This document shows positions 1 through 12,759 of a DNA stretch of 64,000 nt, in pieces. The translations under genes and the position numbers were made by a program. Source of the stretch: Gibbula magus (Eukaryota; Mollusca; Gastropoda; Trochida; Trochidae); contig OW388296.1 of NCBI GenBank assembly GCA_936450465.1, positions 17,588,526-17,652,525 on the forward strand, written 5' to 3'. The notes beneath the pieces are model-generated. The model did not search any database. It saw nothing but the letters and a program-made list of their open reading frames with translations, and was not told the DNA's origin. Each line of letters begins with the position of its first letter. Position 1 is the stretch's first letter.

Positions 1-318
1 GGGTCACAGGGGTCACATCGTTAAAAATCTATTTTCATCTTCTTCTCCACTTCCAAAAGGTCTAGAGAGCTGAAAAGTTGTATGCAGACTCATTGGCCCA
101 TGGGGATTCTAAATTGTAGATTTCGTGACCCCATGACCCCAAATGGGGTCACAGGGGTCACATCCTTAAAAACCTATTTTCATCTTCTTCTCCAGTTCCA
201 AAAGGTCTAGAGAGCTGAAAAGTTGTGTAGAGACTCTTTGGTCAAAGGTGATTCTTAATTGTAGGATTGGTTACCCTGTGACTCCAAATACGGGTCACAG
301 GGGTCATGATCTAAAAAC
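1..318. repeat. Direct repeat, about 145-bp unit (GGGTCACAGGGGTCA family)
   Basis: Two units with a 145-bp period begin at 1 and 146, and a partial third begins at 292. The unit contains GGGTCACAGGGGTCACATC, then text matching ATTTTCATCTTCTTCTCCA and AAAGGTCTAGAGAGCTGAAA. The same family occurs in inverted orientation at about 12284-12600, so it is an interspersed repeat and not a local satellite. No coding content is visible. Confidence 0.75.
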
Positions 319-553
319 CTAATTTTTTTTTAACAATGTATTACTTGAGATAACTTAGATATTCAACCTTAGATAATAAATCAAATCCTGATGAGCTACA
401 GAGCCCATGGCTCTATTTTGTTATAACTCACTTTGTATTTGACTCAAAAAGTCATCAGTTTGACAAAGACATCAGATATTATATAGGTGTCCTTCCTCTG
501 GAACATGTATCGATGGCTAAGTTATGAGGGTTTTGTTGTTGTTTTTGTCACAG

Positions 554-3500
554 AAGCGAAGAAAGGTACAGCTCGACTGGTCGATCACAACGAACAGCAA
601 GCAGGTAGGGTAGAAATGTGCATCAACGGAAAATGGACTCGAGTTTGTGAAGTGCAGTACCCGGATGAAAAGTTGATATGTCGCAATATGGGATACGAGT
701 AAGTTGTTTTCTTCAACAATCCAAATAAGATTGCCATGTTTCCAATTTAAAATGACACTATCTAAAATAGCACAACTCATTATTGTTGTTTTTCGGGGGG
801 CATCCATTGCGAGATTCGAACCCACACTCTCAAAGTCAGACACCAATCGCCATCACTGAAAATTTCATCAGCGTATCCATTCCACCTCTCGCTGCAAGAA
901 TCTGTAAAATGTTATAGAAAATAAATTTACAATGTTACATTTGATCATGACCTAATGGTTTGTATTAACGATTTTTCTCTCTCCTGTGCCATCATCAAAA
1001 CCTTAAACTAGCAATACTTACTGAGGTCGACATACTACAATGACGCAATGTTAAGGAGAGACGGGACGATGAATTCAAATATTTTAGAATTCGTTTATTT
1101 TTATCCCACCGGTATGTAATACCGTTGGATATAGTCATCACCCGTCCGTCTGTCCGTCCGTCCGTCCGTCCGTCTGTCCGTCCGTCCGTAATCATTTCGT
1201 TTCCGGAGCAGAACTCGAAAACCGTTCATGATATCTTTCTGAAACTTTCCATGTGTATAACCCACCAACTGAAGTGGTGCCTTTTGATATTTTCAGATTT
1301 CTGAAAATTTTATTTATGGTCGTTTCCATAGAAACATGTTGAAGTTGGACTTTGTTCAGAGACAGGTTCGTTTCCGGTGCACAGCTCCAAAACCGTTCAT
1401 CATATCTTCCTGAAACTTTGCATGTGTATTACCCACTAACTGAAGTGGTGCCTTTTGATATTTTCAGATTTCTGAAAATTTTATTGTTTTTCCTTTCCAT
1501 AGAAACTTGTTGAATTTGGACTTTGTTCAGAGACAGGTTCGTTTCCGGTGCACAGCTCCAAAACCGTTCATCATATCTTCCTGAAACTTTGCATGTGTAT
1601 TACCCACTAACTAAAGTGGTGCCTTTTGATATTTTCAGATTTCTGAAATTTTTATTGTTTTTCCTTTCCATAGAAACTTGTTGAATTTGGACTTTGTTCA
1701 GAGACAGGTTCGTTTCCGGAGCACAGCTCCAAAACCGTTCATCATATCTTCCTGAAACTTTGCATGTGTATTACCCACTAACTGAAGTGGTGCCTTTTGA
1801 TATTTTCAGATTTCTGAAAATTTTATTGTTTTCCCTTTCCATAGAAACTTGTTGAATTTGGACTTTGTTCAGAGACAGGTTCGTTTCCGGAGCACAGCTC
1901 CAAAACCGTTCATCATATCTTCCTGAAACTTTGCATGTGTATTACCCACTAACTGAAGTGGTGCCTTTTGATATTTTCAGATTTCTGAAAATTTTATTGT
2001 TTTTCCTTTCCATAGAAACTTGTTGAATTTGGACTTTGTTCAGAGACAGGTTCGTTTCCGGAGCACAGCTCCAAAACCGTTCATCATATCTTCCTGAAAC
2101 TTTGCATGTGTATTACCCACTAACTGAAGTGGTGCCTTTTGATATTTTCAGATTTCTGAAAATTTTATTGTTTTCCCTTTCCATAGAAACTTGTTGAATT
2201 TGGACTTTGTTCAGAGACAGGTTCGTTTCCGGAGCACAGCTCCAAAACCGTTCATCATATCTTCCTGAAACTTTGCATGTGTATTACCCACTAACTGAAG
2301 TGGTGCCTTTTGATATTTTCAGATTTCTGAAAATTTTATTGTTTTTCCTTTCCATAGAAACTTGTTGAATTTGGACTTTGTTCAGAGACAGGTTCGTTTC
2401 CGGAGCACAGCTCCAAAACCGTTCATCATATCTTCCTGAAACTTTGCATGTATATTACCCACTAACTGAAGTGTTGCCTTTTGATATTTTCAGATTTTTT
2501 TTGATAAATTTATTTTTTTCTGTTTCCATAGAAACATGAGAGGGATGATGGTTGTTGTTGATTTTGACTGCTTCTGGAGCAGAAGTCTTAAATCCTTAAC
2601 ATACCTGAAACTCAGCATCTGTAACACCCACTAACTGAAGTACGGTAGTAGATACACAAGTATCTGTCAACGATGTGTTTTACACATTTTGTGGAACCGG
2701 TGGGATATGTCATCTTCTGATGACTCTTGTTTCAAAAGAGCAAGTTTATTATGTCTTTTATCCAAAAATGTAAGAAAATTTGGGGGTCACCGAACACTTT
2801 AAAGAGCATTAATAATAATACACCCGTCGGCAAATTACGTCATTTTTGACTGATTTAGTGTATTTAAATTAAGCGGTCGCTTTCAACGAATAAACTCCGA
2901 ATCCTTTCAGATATATTTCAATCACATACGGGGATGTATAGCAAATCTATATGTTGAAAATTAGTGACGCTGGATAGAGAAACAAAATTAAATTAAGCAC
3001 TTTTAATTAAAAACGACATTTTTATCATCGTGTTTCGCATGTTCAACAGGATTTGTCACTAACACACATATTTTAGATATTGCTAAAACTTTATTATGAT
3101 GTGCGCAGTTACCTGAACAAACGAATTCAGAAATAATAATAAGGGGTCACCGAATGTTTTTCATCACTTTAACGTCATCTTTAAATTACCTACATAAACG
3201 TAAAAACCTGACGTCACGGCAGTTTTGATGATTTCAAGTGTAACTTTGACGGCCTACCGTGTAATCATCATGAACATATTATCAATCTAAGAGTGCACGG
3301 TGAATGAATAACTATCAGTTGATTATACCAGGCTATTTAAATTCGTCACTAACTTGAGATACGCATGTAAATCGAATAACACACGTAGTAAGGACATCTG
3401 TAGGAATTATTTGTTCAAACTTCATAATCTTATTTAATGAACAGAGGACATTGGGGTAACACATATTAACACGTCTAATGCAGACTTTCGATTTTTGTGA

Positions 3501-6061
3501 AATGCACATTTTCAATTGTGCACTTTCATTGAGAAGAGTGAGTAACATATTTACCACGAATATAGGTGACGGTAACGTTATGGTCATGTCGTAAAATGAC
3601 CGTTATAAAGTTGTTGCAGTAAATTTAAGCGCTCCCAGTTAGTGTACAGATAAGCCTATGCCAAAAACAACGTAGTTCAGATATTTTGAGACTTATTCAC
3701 AACAATAAATTGTTGTCGCAAAATGTTGCCGTAAGCGAGTTCGATTTCTGGGTCCCATCTCTCATTAATATAAAGGATGGTGTTTAAGGTTAAGCTATAG
3801 TGTGTTGGTTTGTTTTGTGTAACAACATCGTGGTCGTTTTAAACTGTTCGGCACTGTACACACAGACCCTAAAACATGCTTCCTTTGATAGATATATGAC
3901 ATGAGTGTGTTTGTCATACATAATACTCACAAGGGAGACTCACTCAGAACAGTATGGCGAGTCGGAGGCTTCTATAAATGCTACGATTTGCATTAAGAAC
4001 AAGCGATTGACACGATTAACAAATGATTGGCTCTTATAACAAGCGCTTGGCACAAATAATAAGCACTATGGACAAACGAAACTGTTTTCTATTATATACG
4101 TGGTTATACATTTGTTGTATAGTATATTCCAAGTATTTACATCATTTCAGCGGTGTTTGCATGAAGAAGCAAACAAAATGATGGCTTTGTTTTTTTTCAT
4201 AGATGTTAAATATCAGTTATTTTCTCATCTTGTCAGGTTTGGAAGAGGAAGAAAGGTAGAGGAACCGAGCGACGAGAAGCGTCGCTCCGTCAGGGCGAAT
4301 ATGGGATGCAAGACGTCCATGTGGTCTCTGGCCCAGTGTCAGACCACCGTGGACCACACCATCTCCACCTGCAGTGAGGTCAGAGTCCGCTGTTACCAAA
4401 ACATTGCTGTCGCTACAGACCTTCCAGGTACAGTTAAATACGTTGATATAGGAAGCTAAAATTGCATGGGGACTTCAGTTTGTAAATTTAGTCTTAACTC
4501 CCTTCAAATTTTGGAGTGACAGGGTGTTAATCCTAAAAAATCCTTTGACTTCTCTTAATCTTAGGAAGCTTAACTGTTTAAATTATCTTTGTTGGGAAAA
4601 TAAAACTGCTACACTTCAATGTCCCAAATGGCTCTTTTTGTGAATCATTTACGAAGAGTTTGATTACATATAATTTCAGAATCCTATCTTGAAGGGGTTT
4701 CGATCCTGGACTCGCAAGTTGGTCTGGTCATCAGCACCAAGAGGGTGAGACTATCTAACTGCTACATCAACAACACAGTGGAGGCTGGGCTTACACTGAG
4801 TGAAGACTTTATTGATATAGATCTTAACGGGACAATGATTGAACATGGGCAATCTGACGGCATTTTGGTAAAGGTTGAAAAGTATTTCAATATCAGCAAT
4901 GGCGTTATCAGAAATAATAAGGGTAAAGGGATGAACGTTAGAACGTTTCTCATCAAGGGCAATATAGAAGGAATGTTATTTATTGACAACCGTGTTGGTC
5001 TCGAGCTTGCAGGATTTACAATGGGAGACCGCTTTTTGATTATCAAGAGCAATGTTTTCCGAGGTCAGGACATAGGTCTTGTAATGGATGTGGCTGTCCA
5101 CGACAGAGATGGTTGGATAAACATCATTAACAATGAGTTTGAAGATAACAAGAAGAGCATGGATGTGAGAATTGTTGGCATTGCATATAATTGGCGTCAG
5201 AGAATGCTGCACGTTCAAAGCAACAACTTCACATCGAGTGGAGAGAACGTGTTCATGTTTGAAAATCGTTTTTCATTGTTCTTTGATGCCAACATTGCTC
5301 GGGATGTTGTGTCTGATGGCTGCTTCTTGTCTCTGAACCTTCTTCATTTCAACGCTTTAAGCGTGTCAGCAAACCAGTTCGAATCCATATCCGCAAAATG
5401 TGTCGTTGAAATCGAAGCTTCGTCAACCAACCAGATCGAATTTGATTACAACAGCATTACACGTTGTAACACCAGCGACGCAACAGTACTGCTAGAAGGA
5501 TTGTTCGATGCCAAAATCACTTCATTTTCATACAACGTTTTCGAAAATCCAGATTCACCATTCGACCTGAAGCTAGTTTCCCAAATGGATACACCTTTGA
5601 ATGCATCTAACAACTGGTGGAGTGGACAGAACGAGATCGAGGCTTCTTCTCGAGCAGTGGATAATATGAACGTCCCTCTTGACAGTTCTAGTGTAGAGCT
5701 CTCTCCAGTATTATCCAGGCCTGGCTTCACTGGTAGAGACTGCTCGACATTCGATTGTTCTGGAGTGTGGTATTGTAGCTCCCACGGCAATTGTATTGGT
5801 CCTAACTTGTGTCAATGCCAGTCGGGATGGGGAGGCAATTCCTGTGATATGGTGGCCCAAGATGACAGAGGACTTTGTTCAAATGATTCCTCAACGCTAT
5901 CTATCTCATCGCCTTCAACGATTCAACCAACAGGTGGCACCCATACGACATCCCAGCCTGATGTTTATATTGTTGAAGTGTCGCCATTATCAGTTCAGTT
6001 GCTCCTCGTTATACTCGGCGTCGTATTAAAGTTTATTGTTTTGTTGGTTCCCGTTAACTGA
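554..6061 (+). CDS. SRCR / parallel beta-helix / EGF surface protein, 3' end (bark-beetle-like)
   Basis: Exons are 554-698, 4237-4427 and 4680-6061 (stop TGA). The borders are CAG acceptors with GTAAGT and GTACAG donors, and the phases agree (2, then 1). Exons 1-2 together encode one SRCR domain: ARLVD, GRVEMCINGKW, RVCEV, ICRNMGYE, then MGCKTSMWSLAQC and a final CSEVRVRCY, with paired cysteines. Exon 3 encodes about 340 residues of short beta/Asn-rich repeats (N-N-x-F and S-N-N-F-like turns) typical of a parallel beta-helix. An EGF module follows (about 5741-5845, ending in CQCQSGWGGNSC), then a Ser/Thr-rich linker and a hydrophobic tail (5985-6055) with almost nothing after it, so either a GPI signal or a C-terminal membrane anchor. 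SRCR plus beta-helix is the architecture of protein bark beetle/anakonda, an epithelial-junction protein. The 5' exons lie before the window. The domain order is seen; orthology is inferred. Confidence 0.8.
740..870. repeat. tRNA-derived SINE fragment
   Basis: Around 810-840 lies GCGAGATTCGAACCCACACT, the complement of a tRNA B-box/T-arm (GGTTCGAATC) preceded by a long variable-arm-like stretch. A related and better-preserved copy is at about 59740-59900. It sits in the first visible intron of the SRCR gene. There is no full cloverleaf, so it is called a SINE fragment and not a tRNA gene. Confidence 0.5.
1102..2707. repeat. Interspersed element carrying a 171-bp tandem array
   Basis: Twelve-base inverted ends TATCCCACCGGT (1102-1113) and ACCGGTGGGATA (2696-2707) enclose a (GTCC)n stretch at 1141-1190 and about 7.5 copies of a 171-bp unit from about 1195 to 2510. 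Unit starts marked by GACAGGTTCG fall at 1361, 1532, 1703, 1874, 2045, 2216 and 2387, exactly 171 bp apart. The central units are almost identical, while the first and last are diverged. It lies wholly inside the 3.5-kb intron of the SRCR gene. Confidence 0.85.
2708..4236. other. Intron sequence without recognisable features
   Basis: This is the rest of the intron between the two SRCR half-exons. It is AT-rich. I see no exon with usable splice borders, no RNA gene and no clear repeat. The segment ends in the polypyrimidine tract and CAG acceptor at 4231-4236. Confidence 0.5.
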
Positions 6062-8050
6062 TCTGAAAATATATCAATCTTGAAACAAGTTTTAAGATGG
6101 AATATGAGTCTGAGTTTAAGTCAATACAATGATAATGAATTTGACGAAGGCTACGACGGTTGTTTCATGTGTTAGGTTAGGGAACGAATTTTGCAACTGG
6201 GCGTTCATAAAATTTGAGGCAAAGCATAAGGTTAAGTTTGAACTCAACTTCCCCTGCAAGTCATAACCCTCGTCAGTCTCCATCTCTAGCTAAGTTAAGC
6301 CTTGGTGCATTTTGTTAACTTGTCTGTGCTATAATATTCAAGTGGAGCGCAGCAGTACCAACCCCTGTTGAACTGAATGGAGGGAAGATGACCAGTGGAC
6401 GTATGCATATTTCGTATCAAGAAGTCGTTTATGTGATGTTATAGTAAATGTATGTGTCACATGATCTCTCTGAACTAACGATTTTACAGAAGAACAGTAC
6501 ACTGTCTCCGTTATTGGGCAACCATCTGATGAAAAAGCTAATGTAGATACCATGTGAGATAACATGTTAACGGTCTATAGCTGTACATGTATGTCGTAAA
6601 CTAACCTGTGCCGTAATATTGAATATTACAGATTATTTCACAAAACATAAATCGCATGTGTTCAGTAAGGGCTAGTTAAAGTCATTCATTAATAGCATGT
6701 AGGCGATTATCGAGCCACTATATAATTATAAAAAAACACTGTCCTCAGTAATGCATACATGTATACAATACATTTCCCTGTGAATCTCAGTTTTATTTTT
6801 AACATGAAATACTCGATGAATGTTAAATTGACCCTAATTTTAATCAATTCTAATCTATTTTGAGAGAGTTAATAAATGTAACTCTTCAGTGAATCCATTG
6901 TTCACGATATATCTTCTATACGTCTTTGTGATGTAATCTTTTTCTACTCGGTTAACATACGATATTTACAGATTTTATTTTTGTATGTACTTTTGCATGA
7001 ACATTTAATAAAAGATATATTACCAGTATCATGATTTCTGGTTGAAATTCCAGGTTTGAAATGGAAAAGCTGGTGAGAATGGACATCTCTACAAACCAAA
7101 AGGATTATACAAATGTAGTCGTCACTGTCTGTCTCTTGGTACAATAATATACGTCTGTTTTTCATCATTATGATTCCCTATGCAGAAAATAAAAGGGAAA
7201 CCAACTCACGTCAAGAAACGTCACCGTACACATCACAAGATATGTCAACCCACGAGTGACACACGACTGAAACAGAGTTACATCATGTCTTCAGAATCTA
7301 ACTAAACTAAATTTGAATGTTCATATTTCTAACCATATATCTGAATTGCATGCACCCAGTTATTTCTGAAAAACGTATTTCAAGAGATGTTTCTTTAGGA
7401 GTTAAACTAATAGGTGGGAGCCCGTCCTATTACCAGATAAGGCCTAGTTATAGTCAAAACACGGCGGCGGTGACGGAAACTGCACAAAACTAATAACGAC
7501 TAAATATCAAATAAGTGATCAAATGAGTCAAATATTGATCATGCATTTCCTTTAATTTCATTCAATGTACTTGTGACCAATATATAATCGACATGGAAAC
7601 TTTTAATTAAATTCGAAGAAAAGATTATTGAATAACCCCTTCAATCTAATTTATTTTTTATTTTGCAAAATTTCGAAAATTTGCTTCATGTGATGCTTGA
7701 TGTGACGATCACATGGTAAGCTATGATTATTGTACACACGGATATTCGATGATTCTTTGTCATTGTATTTTGTGTCATTTGATCGACGTCACAATGAAAG
7801 CCAATTTACATGGAAATTGCACCATGAAGCACACTTTCTAGATACAGTTGTATTGTTGCTCGTGGTTGTTTGTAAATATGTTTCAAACGTCATTTCTCTG
7901 ATTAAACACTGATCGAACACTGAATACAGTTCAAACAATCGCAATTCTTCTGTGACTACTTAGGCAACTATGAAATATTGCGCTGAAATGATGCAACTTC
8001 ATAAAACTATAATATAGCTAAGAGGTTTTAACGAAATCTGATAAGACATC
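6062..8050. other. 3' flank and intergenic DNA
   Basis: This lies downstream of the SRCR gene stop. No second gene is recognisable on either strand. About 7845-7935 (TTGTTGCTCGTGGTTGT and following) reappears at about 38865-38935, so that part belongs to a dispersed repeat. Confidence 0.45.
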
Positions 8051-8051
8051 T

Positions 8052-8157
8052 GGCGCCCCTTTCACAAAGCAACCTTAACTGAGGTCATTTCTTTAACATT
8101 GGGCTAAGGTTATCTTAGTGACTTACGATCACCTTAGTGCTTTGTGAAAGGGGGCCC
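8052..8157. mobile_element. Short palindromic MITE
   Basis: The segment starts GGCGCCCCTTTCACAAAGC and ends GCTTTGTGAAAGGGGGCC, imperfect inverted termini of about 20-30 bp around a core of about 50 bp. The size and structure fit a miniature inverted-repeat element. No coding capacity. Confidence 0.7.
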
Positions 8158-9160
8158 TGGAATGTGTACCTTCTGTCCGGTAGTGTAGCATGTTTACTTT
8201 ACAACTCGCGGTATATGGCTTCCTCTGAAGCTGTGGTTTCTACATCACGTTGTCCTTATTGACCCATCGAATCACACACGTGGAATTCTCTACTCCAAAC
8301 TACTTCCACTATAATCCCACCCAGTTGTTGAATGTACTCTTCCAGAAAAATTTTTTAAAAAAAATCCCACCCAGGGCTGTTCCATTACGCAAATAGGTAA
8401 TTGCATGATAAAGACTTTTTGTAGACTATTTGTTTTAGGAGGTAACCAAATATATTTAATTCAAAACGATAATTACGTAAATAACGCACGAGTCTGTTCA
8501 TGAAGTTTTATTAGCAATGTTATACACATTAAATCGAAAAGCCATACATATAGATAGATACACACCGATAAAATATAAATATATAATAGTCGGAAATATC
8601 ATAAGCTTTCAAATAGTACAGAACTGACATTGTTGTATTCTCAATTTAGTAAAAGCTCCGTAAAGTTAACCGATGTATCACCTCACAAATTAGCGCACCT
8701 GCCACACCTGCCACACCTGCCAGTAAATCGCCAATAAAAGCTCAGATTAAACAAAATATCAGACTATAAAATTGTCCAAAACTGACAAAAAGTTACAAAA
8801 AAATCACGAAGAAATCGCTATCACAGCATCAATGGCAAATAAAGGCAGGATTCTACTGAAATAAAAAAAAAGACAAACAACGAAAACTAAAAAATGATAA
8901 TAATACAACGACAGAATTAAGATAATTGAAAATTTCCTCCCTGACTCCTTGTCACGAATGAAGTGAACCCCAAATACATCTACATCGAACGTAATGCGTC
9001 GAACTGGCGTATGGTGTAGCATACTTGTACACAACTATGTAAAGTAAATCCGTGTATTAGATATTCAATAATAGCATCAATGGTATGAAAAGGCTGTCGA
9101 TTTCAAACTTTTGTTAAGTTTCTCTATCCCAATCACTTAATTTTTAAAAGCATTTCTTAT
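8158..9160. other. Intergenic DNA, nothing recognised
   Basis: AT-rich sequence with a small CACACCTGC triplication at about 8697-8722. No gene or RNA could be supported. Confidence 0.4.
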
Positions 9161-9173
9161 TCGAATATGATTG

Positions 9174-9636
9174 GTAACAGCAGGGACATGCTAAATATAC
9201 GCAATTGTAACAGCAGGGACATGCTAAATATACGCAATAGTAACAGCAGGGACATGCTAAATATACGCAATGGTAACAGCAGGGATATGCTAAATATACG
9301 CAATGGTAACAGCAGGGACATGCTAAATATACGCAATGGTAACAGCAGGGACATGCTAAATATACGCAATGGTAACAGCAGGGACATGCTAAATATACAC
9401 AATGGTAACAGCAGGGACATGCTAAATATACGCAATGGTAACAGCAGGGACATGTACGCAATGGTTACAGCAGGGACATGCTAAATATACGCAATGGTAA
9501 CAGCAGGGACATGCTAAATATACGCAATGGTAACAGCAGGGACATGCTAAATATACGCAATGGTAACAGCAGGGACATGCTAAATATACGCAATGGTAAC
9601 AGCAGGGACATGCTAAATATACGCAATGCTAATATA
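9174..9636. repeat. 33-bp minisatellite, about 14 copies
   Basis: Near-identical units of AACAGCAGGGACATGCTAAA followed by TATACGCAATGGT. The period is 33 bp, with one truncated unit at about 9448-9470. Because 33 is divisible by 3, several frames stay open on both strands; these are repeat artefacts with no start context or splice signals. Confidence 0.9.
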
Positions 9637-9639
9637 TGA

Positions 9640-10385
9640 AACGAATACACACTGAATACTTAACGTCCCCTTTAATTTTCAAGTTATACGATATTTGGCA
9701 AACTCAATTTAAAACGGTAAATCGGGTTTACTCCAATGTGTTTGTACATAAGAAGTCTGTAGTGGGTAAACTCATTCTGTGTATTATCACGTAAGCTTTA
9801 AACATTTCTTGTTTTTAAAACAATCAATCAATTAAAATAATAAATGCACAAAGGGGACCATCCTCTTGAATTTCGTTTCCTCAATCGTACTGTTCCTTGA
9901 TAATCATACTGACCATATCCATTTTAATGACTAAGTCAGCTTCTTTACATCGTGCTTCATCGCGGTATTTATATCCACAATTCGGTTACAAATACGCTAA
10001 TTGTCAGACACGATGTTGACTCGTTACACTCATCGGTTGGTTGTTCATCGCCACTTGTAGCATGTTTTTGTCGTGATTTTATAAATTTGACGATCGCTAA
10101 TTTGTATTCTCGTCGTTTGGCTGGTTATGTATAGCATTATGAGTCAAAAGAGTATCAGACAATAAGGGTATTTGTAGATATTTTGCGGATATACATACCC
10201 TGGTGGAGCATGAAGGTTTATTTAGGGAGCTTACCCGTCATACTGTCCGGGGAATGAGAATACGGCATGTTTTCAAAAGAAAAATAGTTATTTAGGAGCA
10301 GTTGCTACAGAGACGGACACCCGGGCCAAGTTCAAGAGAGGTTTCAAAGCTCAATGACCGATTACTTTTAAACTCCTCTTGAACA
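9640..10385. other. Intergenic DNA, nothing recognised
   Basis: No gene, RNA or clear repeat is visible between the 33-bp minisatellite and the hairpin element at 10.4 kb. Confidence 0.4.
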
Positions 10386-10500
10386 CGATTGCTCAATGTA
10401 GCGCTACGAAGCCAGGCGAGCAAACTTCCAGGCATTTGCACCGTGTCGTTGAAGAGAGAATGAGCGCTACTTGATCGCTACATTGAGCAATCAATAAGCG
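10386..10500. mobile_element. Inverted-repeat hairpin (MITE-like)
   Basis: GATTGCTCAATGTAGCGCTA near 10388 is mirrored by CGCTACATTGAGCAATC near 10478-10494, with about 75 bp between the arms. It lies just downstream of the RING gene. No coding capacity. Confidence 0.6.
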
Positions 10501-10689
10501 ATTATAAGCGCTCTCTGTTATGGAACAGGAACCCTGTTATCCCCCAATCCATCATGCCGTGTACTTCATTCAAAGGTCAGTGGACAACGTTCATACGGAA
10601 TGCTTTAAAAATATGACATTTTCCACGTAAAAAAAAATCCAATTTGACAGCTGTGAAATAAACTTTTGTCCACGTCCGAGGTTAAATAT

Positions 10690-11915
10690 TCACAAGGTGT
10701 CCTCTTCTGTACGGTCAAGGTTACTCTCCCTGGCAGTGTCAAGGTCAAGGTCGTTCTCGATACAGTGCTCTTCGTCTAACACCACCCAGTCCGTATCTAT
10801 ATCTGAAGGTGTAGAAAGTAATACTATTGGTAATAAATGCAAAGGTCAAAGTACGTAATAATCTGACAAGCAATTGTTAAGTACCTCCCAAGAAAATAAA
10901 GACTGCCAGATTCAGTATTGACACTCCAACTAAAACACAGAGACCAAATGTGTAGGCGATTTTTACATAATTATGTACCTGTATGATAAAATAACAATGC
11001 TTTGAACAGCTCTTACTTTATTATTTAATTCATTTTTGTAAATCGATTCATCTGATTAAAATAAGAAAAGAGAATTGTTCACTGACAAGATCCCAAATGG
11101 ACAAAATGCCCATTGGTAAAAAAACACATATGGGCAAAATCTCAAATGGCCAATATCTCAAATGAATAATATCCCTAATGGATACAATCCTCAACAGTTT
11201 CACAATGCAATGCGTCCATTAGATTATGAGTGGTTCCTCACCTTGATGGTTGTCAGGGCCATCAAACATATCGGCTAGTGAGGTCAGAACCTCTTCTGCA
11301 AAATTAGTTATATTGACTTTGTAGAGCAAAGTTTGGTTAGTATGATATCCAACATTACGTCTGCAAAATCGAGTGTATGTACCATATTACTTCAACGGTT
11401 AAGGATTTCCAGTTTAGCCCATTTAACTGCTGTTATATTGTATATTGCCGATTGCGGAAATTCACCTATTACAGATTTGGTTTTAACCGGAGCTGGTATT
11501 GGCGAATTTGTTTGTTAATCGGCTCGTCTCAATTTTTGAATATCGATTCAAAGGCAATCGTCATTATGGCGTCTATAAGAATCTTTGGTAAGTACATATA
11601 TATGAGCCACTCAATGTCCAAATGCTGTTGTGCACCTTTAAACTAAGCTTCGTTCAGTTGGTTAATATAAAAATGTCGCCCAAAAAGTATGTAACTTGTA
11701 TGTGACTGCAGTTGTTTACTTACGTGGTACGTTGCCAACAACGGCCCGGATTTGACCTTTACAGAACGAGCAGCGCCGGAAGTACTTCATGCAAGAGGAA
11801 CAACATGTCACGTGACCACAAGGCAAACTGATGACGTCAGCTTCTTTGGTGAAACAGTTCGTGCAATACAGCAGCTTCTTCAGCGAGTCGCTTTCCACGA
11901 GAATTAGGCTCAACG
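10690..11915 (-). CDS. RING-finger (C3HC4) membrane protein, last four exons
   Basis: Exons on the minus strand are 11915-11724, 11295-11242, 10929-10885 and 10802-10690 (stop TGA), about 133 codons. All borders are AG/GT and all phases agree (1, 1, 1). The first visible exon holds a RING finger: CTNC, then LPCGHVTCCSSC, then CSFC, the IAP-like spacing of a C-terminal E3-ligase RING. Exon 3 encodes a short hydrophobic stretch (GVSILNLAVFIFLG) that could be a membrane anchor. The last exon is acidic (about 14 Asp/Glu in 37 residues) and starts DIDTDWVVLDEE. An acceptor 48 bases further upstream would lengthen the hydrophobic segment but breaks the phase. The 5' exons, which would define the substrate domain, were not found. 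An E3 ubiquitin ligase on a membrane is inferred. Confidence 0.7.
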
Positions 11916-12283
11916 CTGAAAATTACAATGTACATATATTTTCAAAATTAAAATATATTTGAACAGTTGGCCACAATGACGACATTTTGGTGACAGTTAA
12001 AAAAAATAGAGCCACTGGCTGTGTAGCTCAACAGGATTGATATACATTAACTTATTCAAACTGTCAACTTCTAGGTGAGAGGTACAACACATATGAAGCA
12101 CTTTAAATGGAGAAGATGAAATAGGTCTTAAGGTGCCTCTGACCTAGCTTTGAGGCCAAAAATAAAATCCCCTTCAAATAAAGACACACTTGAAGATTTA
12201 ATTCATCATTGTTGTCTCCTTTAAATTACCTCCCTTTGAAGAGCACATAAAATCTCAAGATGAAAATAAGTGTTTAAGGTCTA

Positions 12284-12610
12284 GACCCCTGTGACCCTAT
12301 TTGGGGTCAGGGGGTCATTAAATCTACAATTTAAAATCCCCATTGGCCAAGGAGTCCACACACAACTTTTCAGCTCTCTAGACCTTTTGGAAGTGGAGAA
12401 GAAGATGAAAATAGGTTTTTAAAGTCGTGACCCCTGTGACCCTATTTGGGGTCGCAGGGTCACCAATTTTACAATTTAGAATCTCCACTGACCAAGGAGT
12501 CTGTACACACAATGTCAGCTCCCAAGACCAAGTGGTTCTGGAGAAGAAGACGAAAATGCGAAAAGTTTACAGACGGACGGAAGGGCGGACGCTGGACACC
12601 ATGCCATGTC
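12284..12610. repeat. Interspersed repeat, inverted copy of the 1-318 family
   Basis: It contains GACCCCTGTGACCCTATTTG twice (about 145 bp apart) and CTCTCTAGACCTTTTGGAAG, the complement of the window-start repeat, and it runs into a GACGGACGG stretch at about 12570-12595. No coding content. Confidence 0.7.
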
Positions 12611-12759
12611 ATAAGCCACAGGTGAAGTGTAGCGCAAACATGTTGCGCATCAGAGATAAACGACCAGTTTTCCCTATGTGCGAACGAAGTGAGCAAACGT
12701 TGACAACGTCTTTCTCTCGACTGAAATCGAAATAATTTTGTATCGTCAAAGTTCAATGT

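Noticed and set aside
9144..9650. Repetitive frames on both strands
   Set aside because: 33-bp minisatellite; length divisible by three keeps frames open. No start context or splice evidence.
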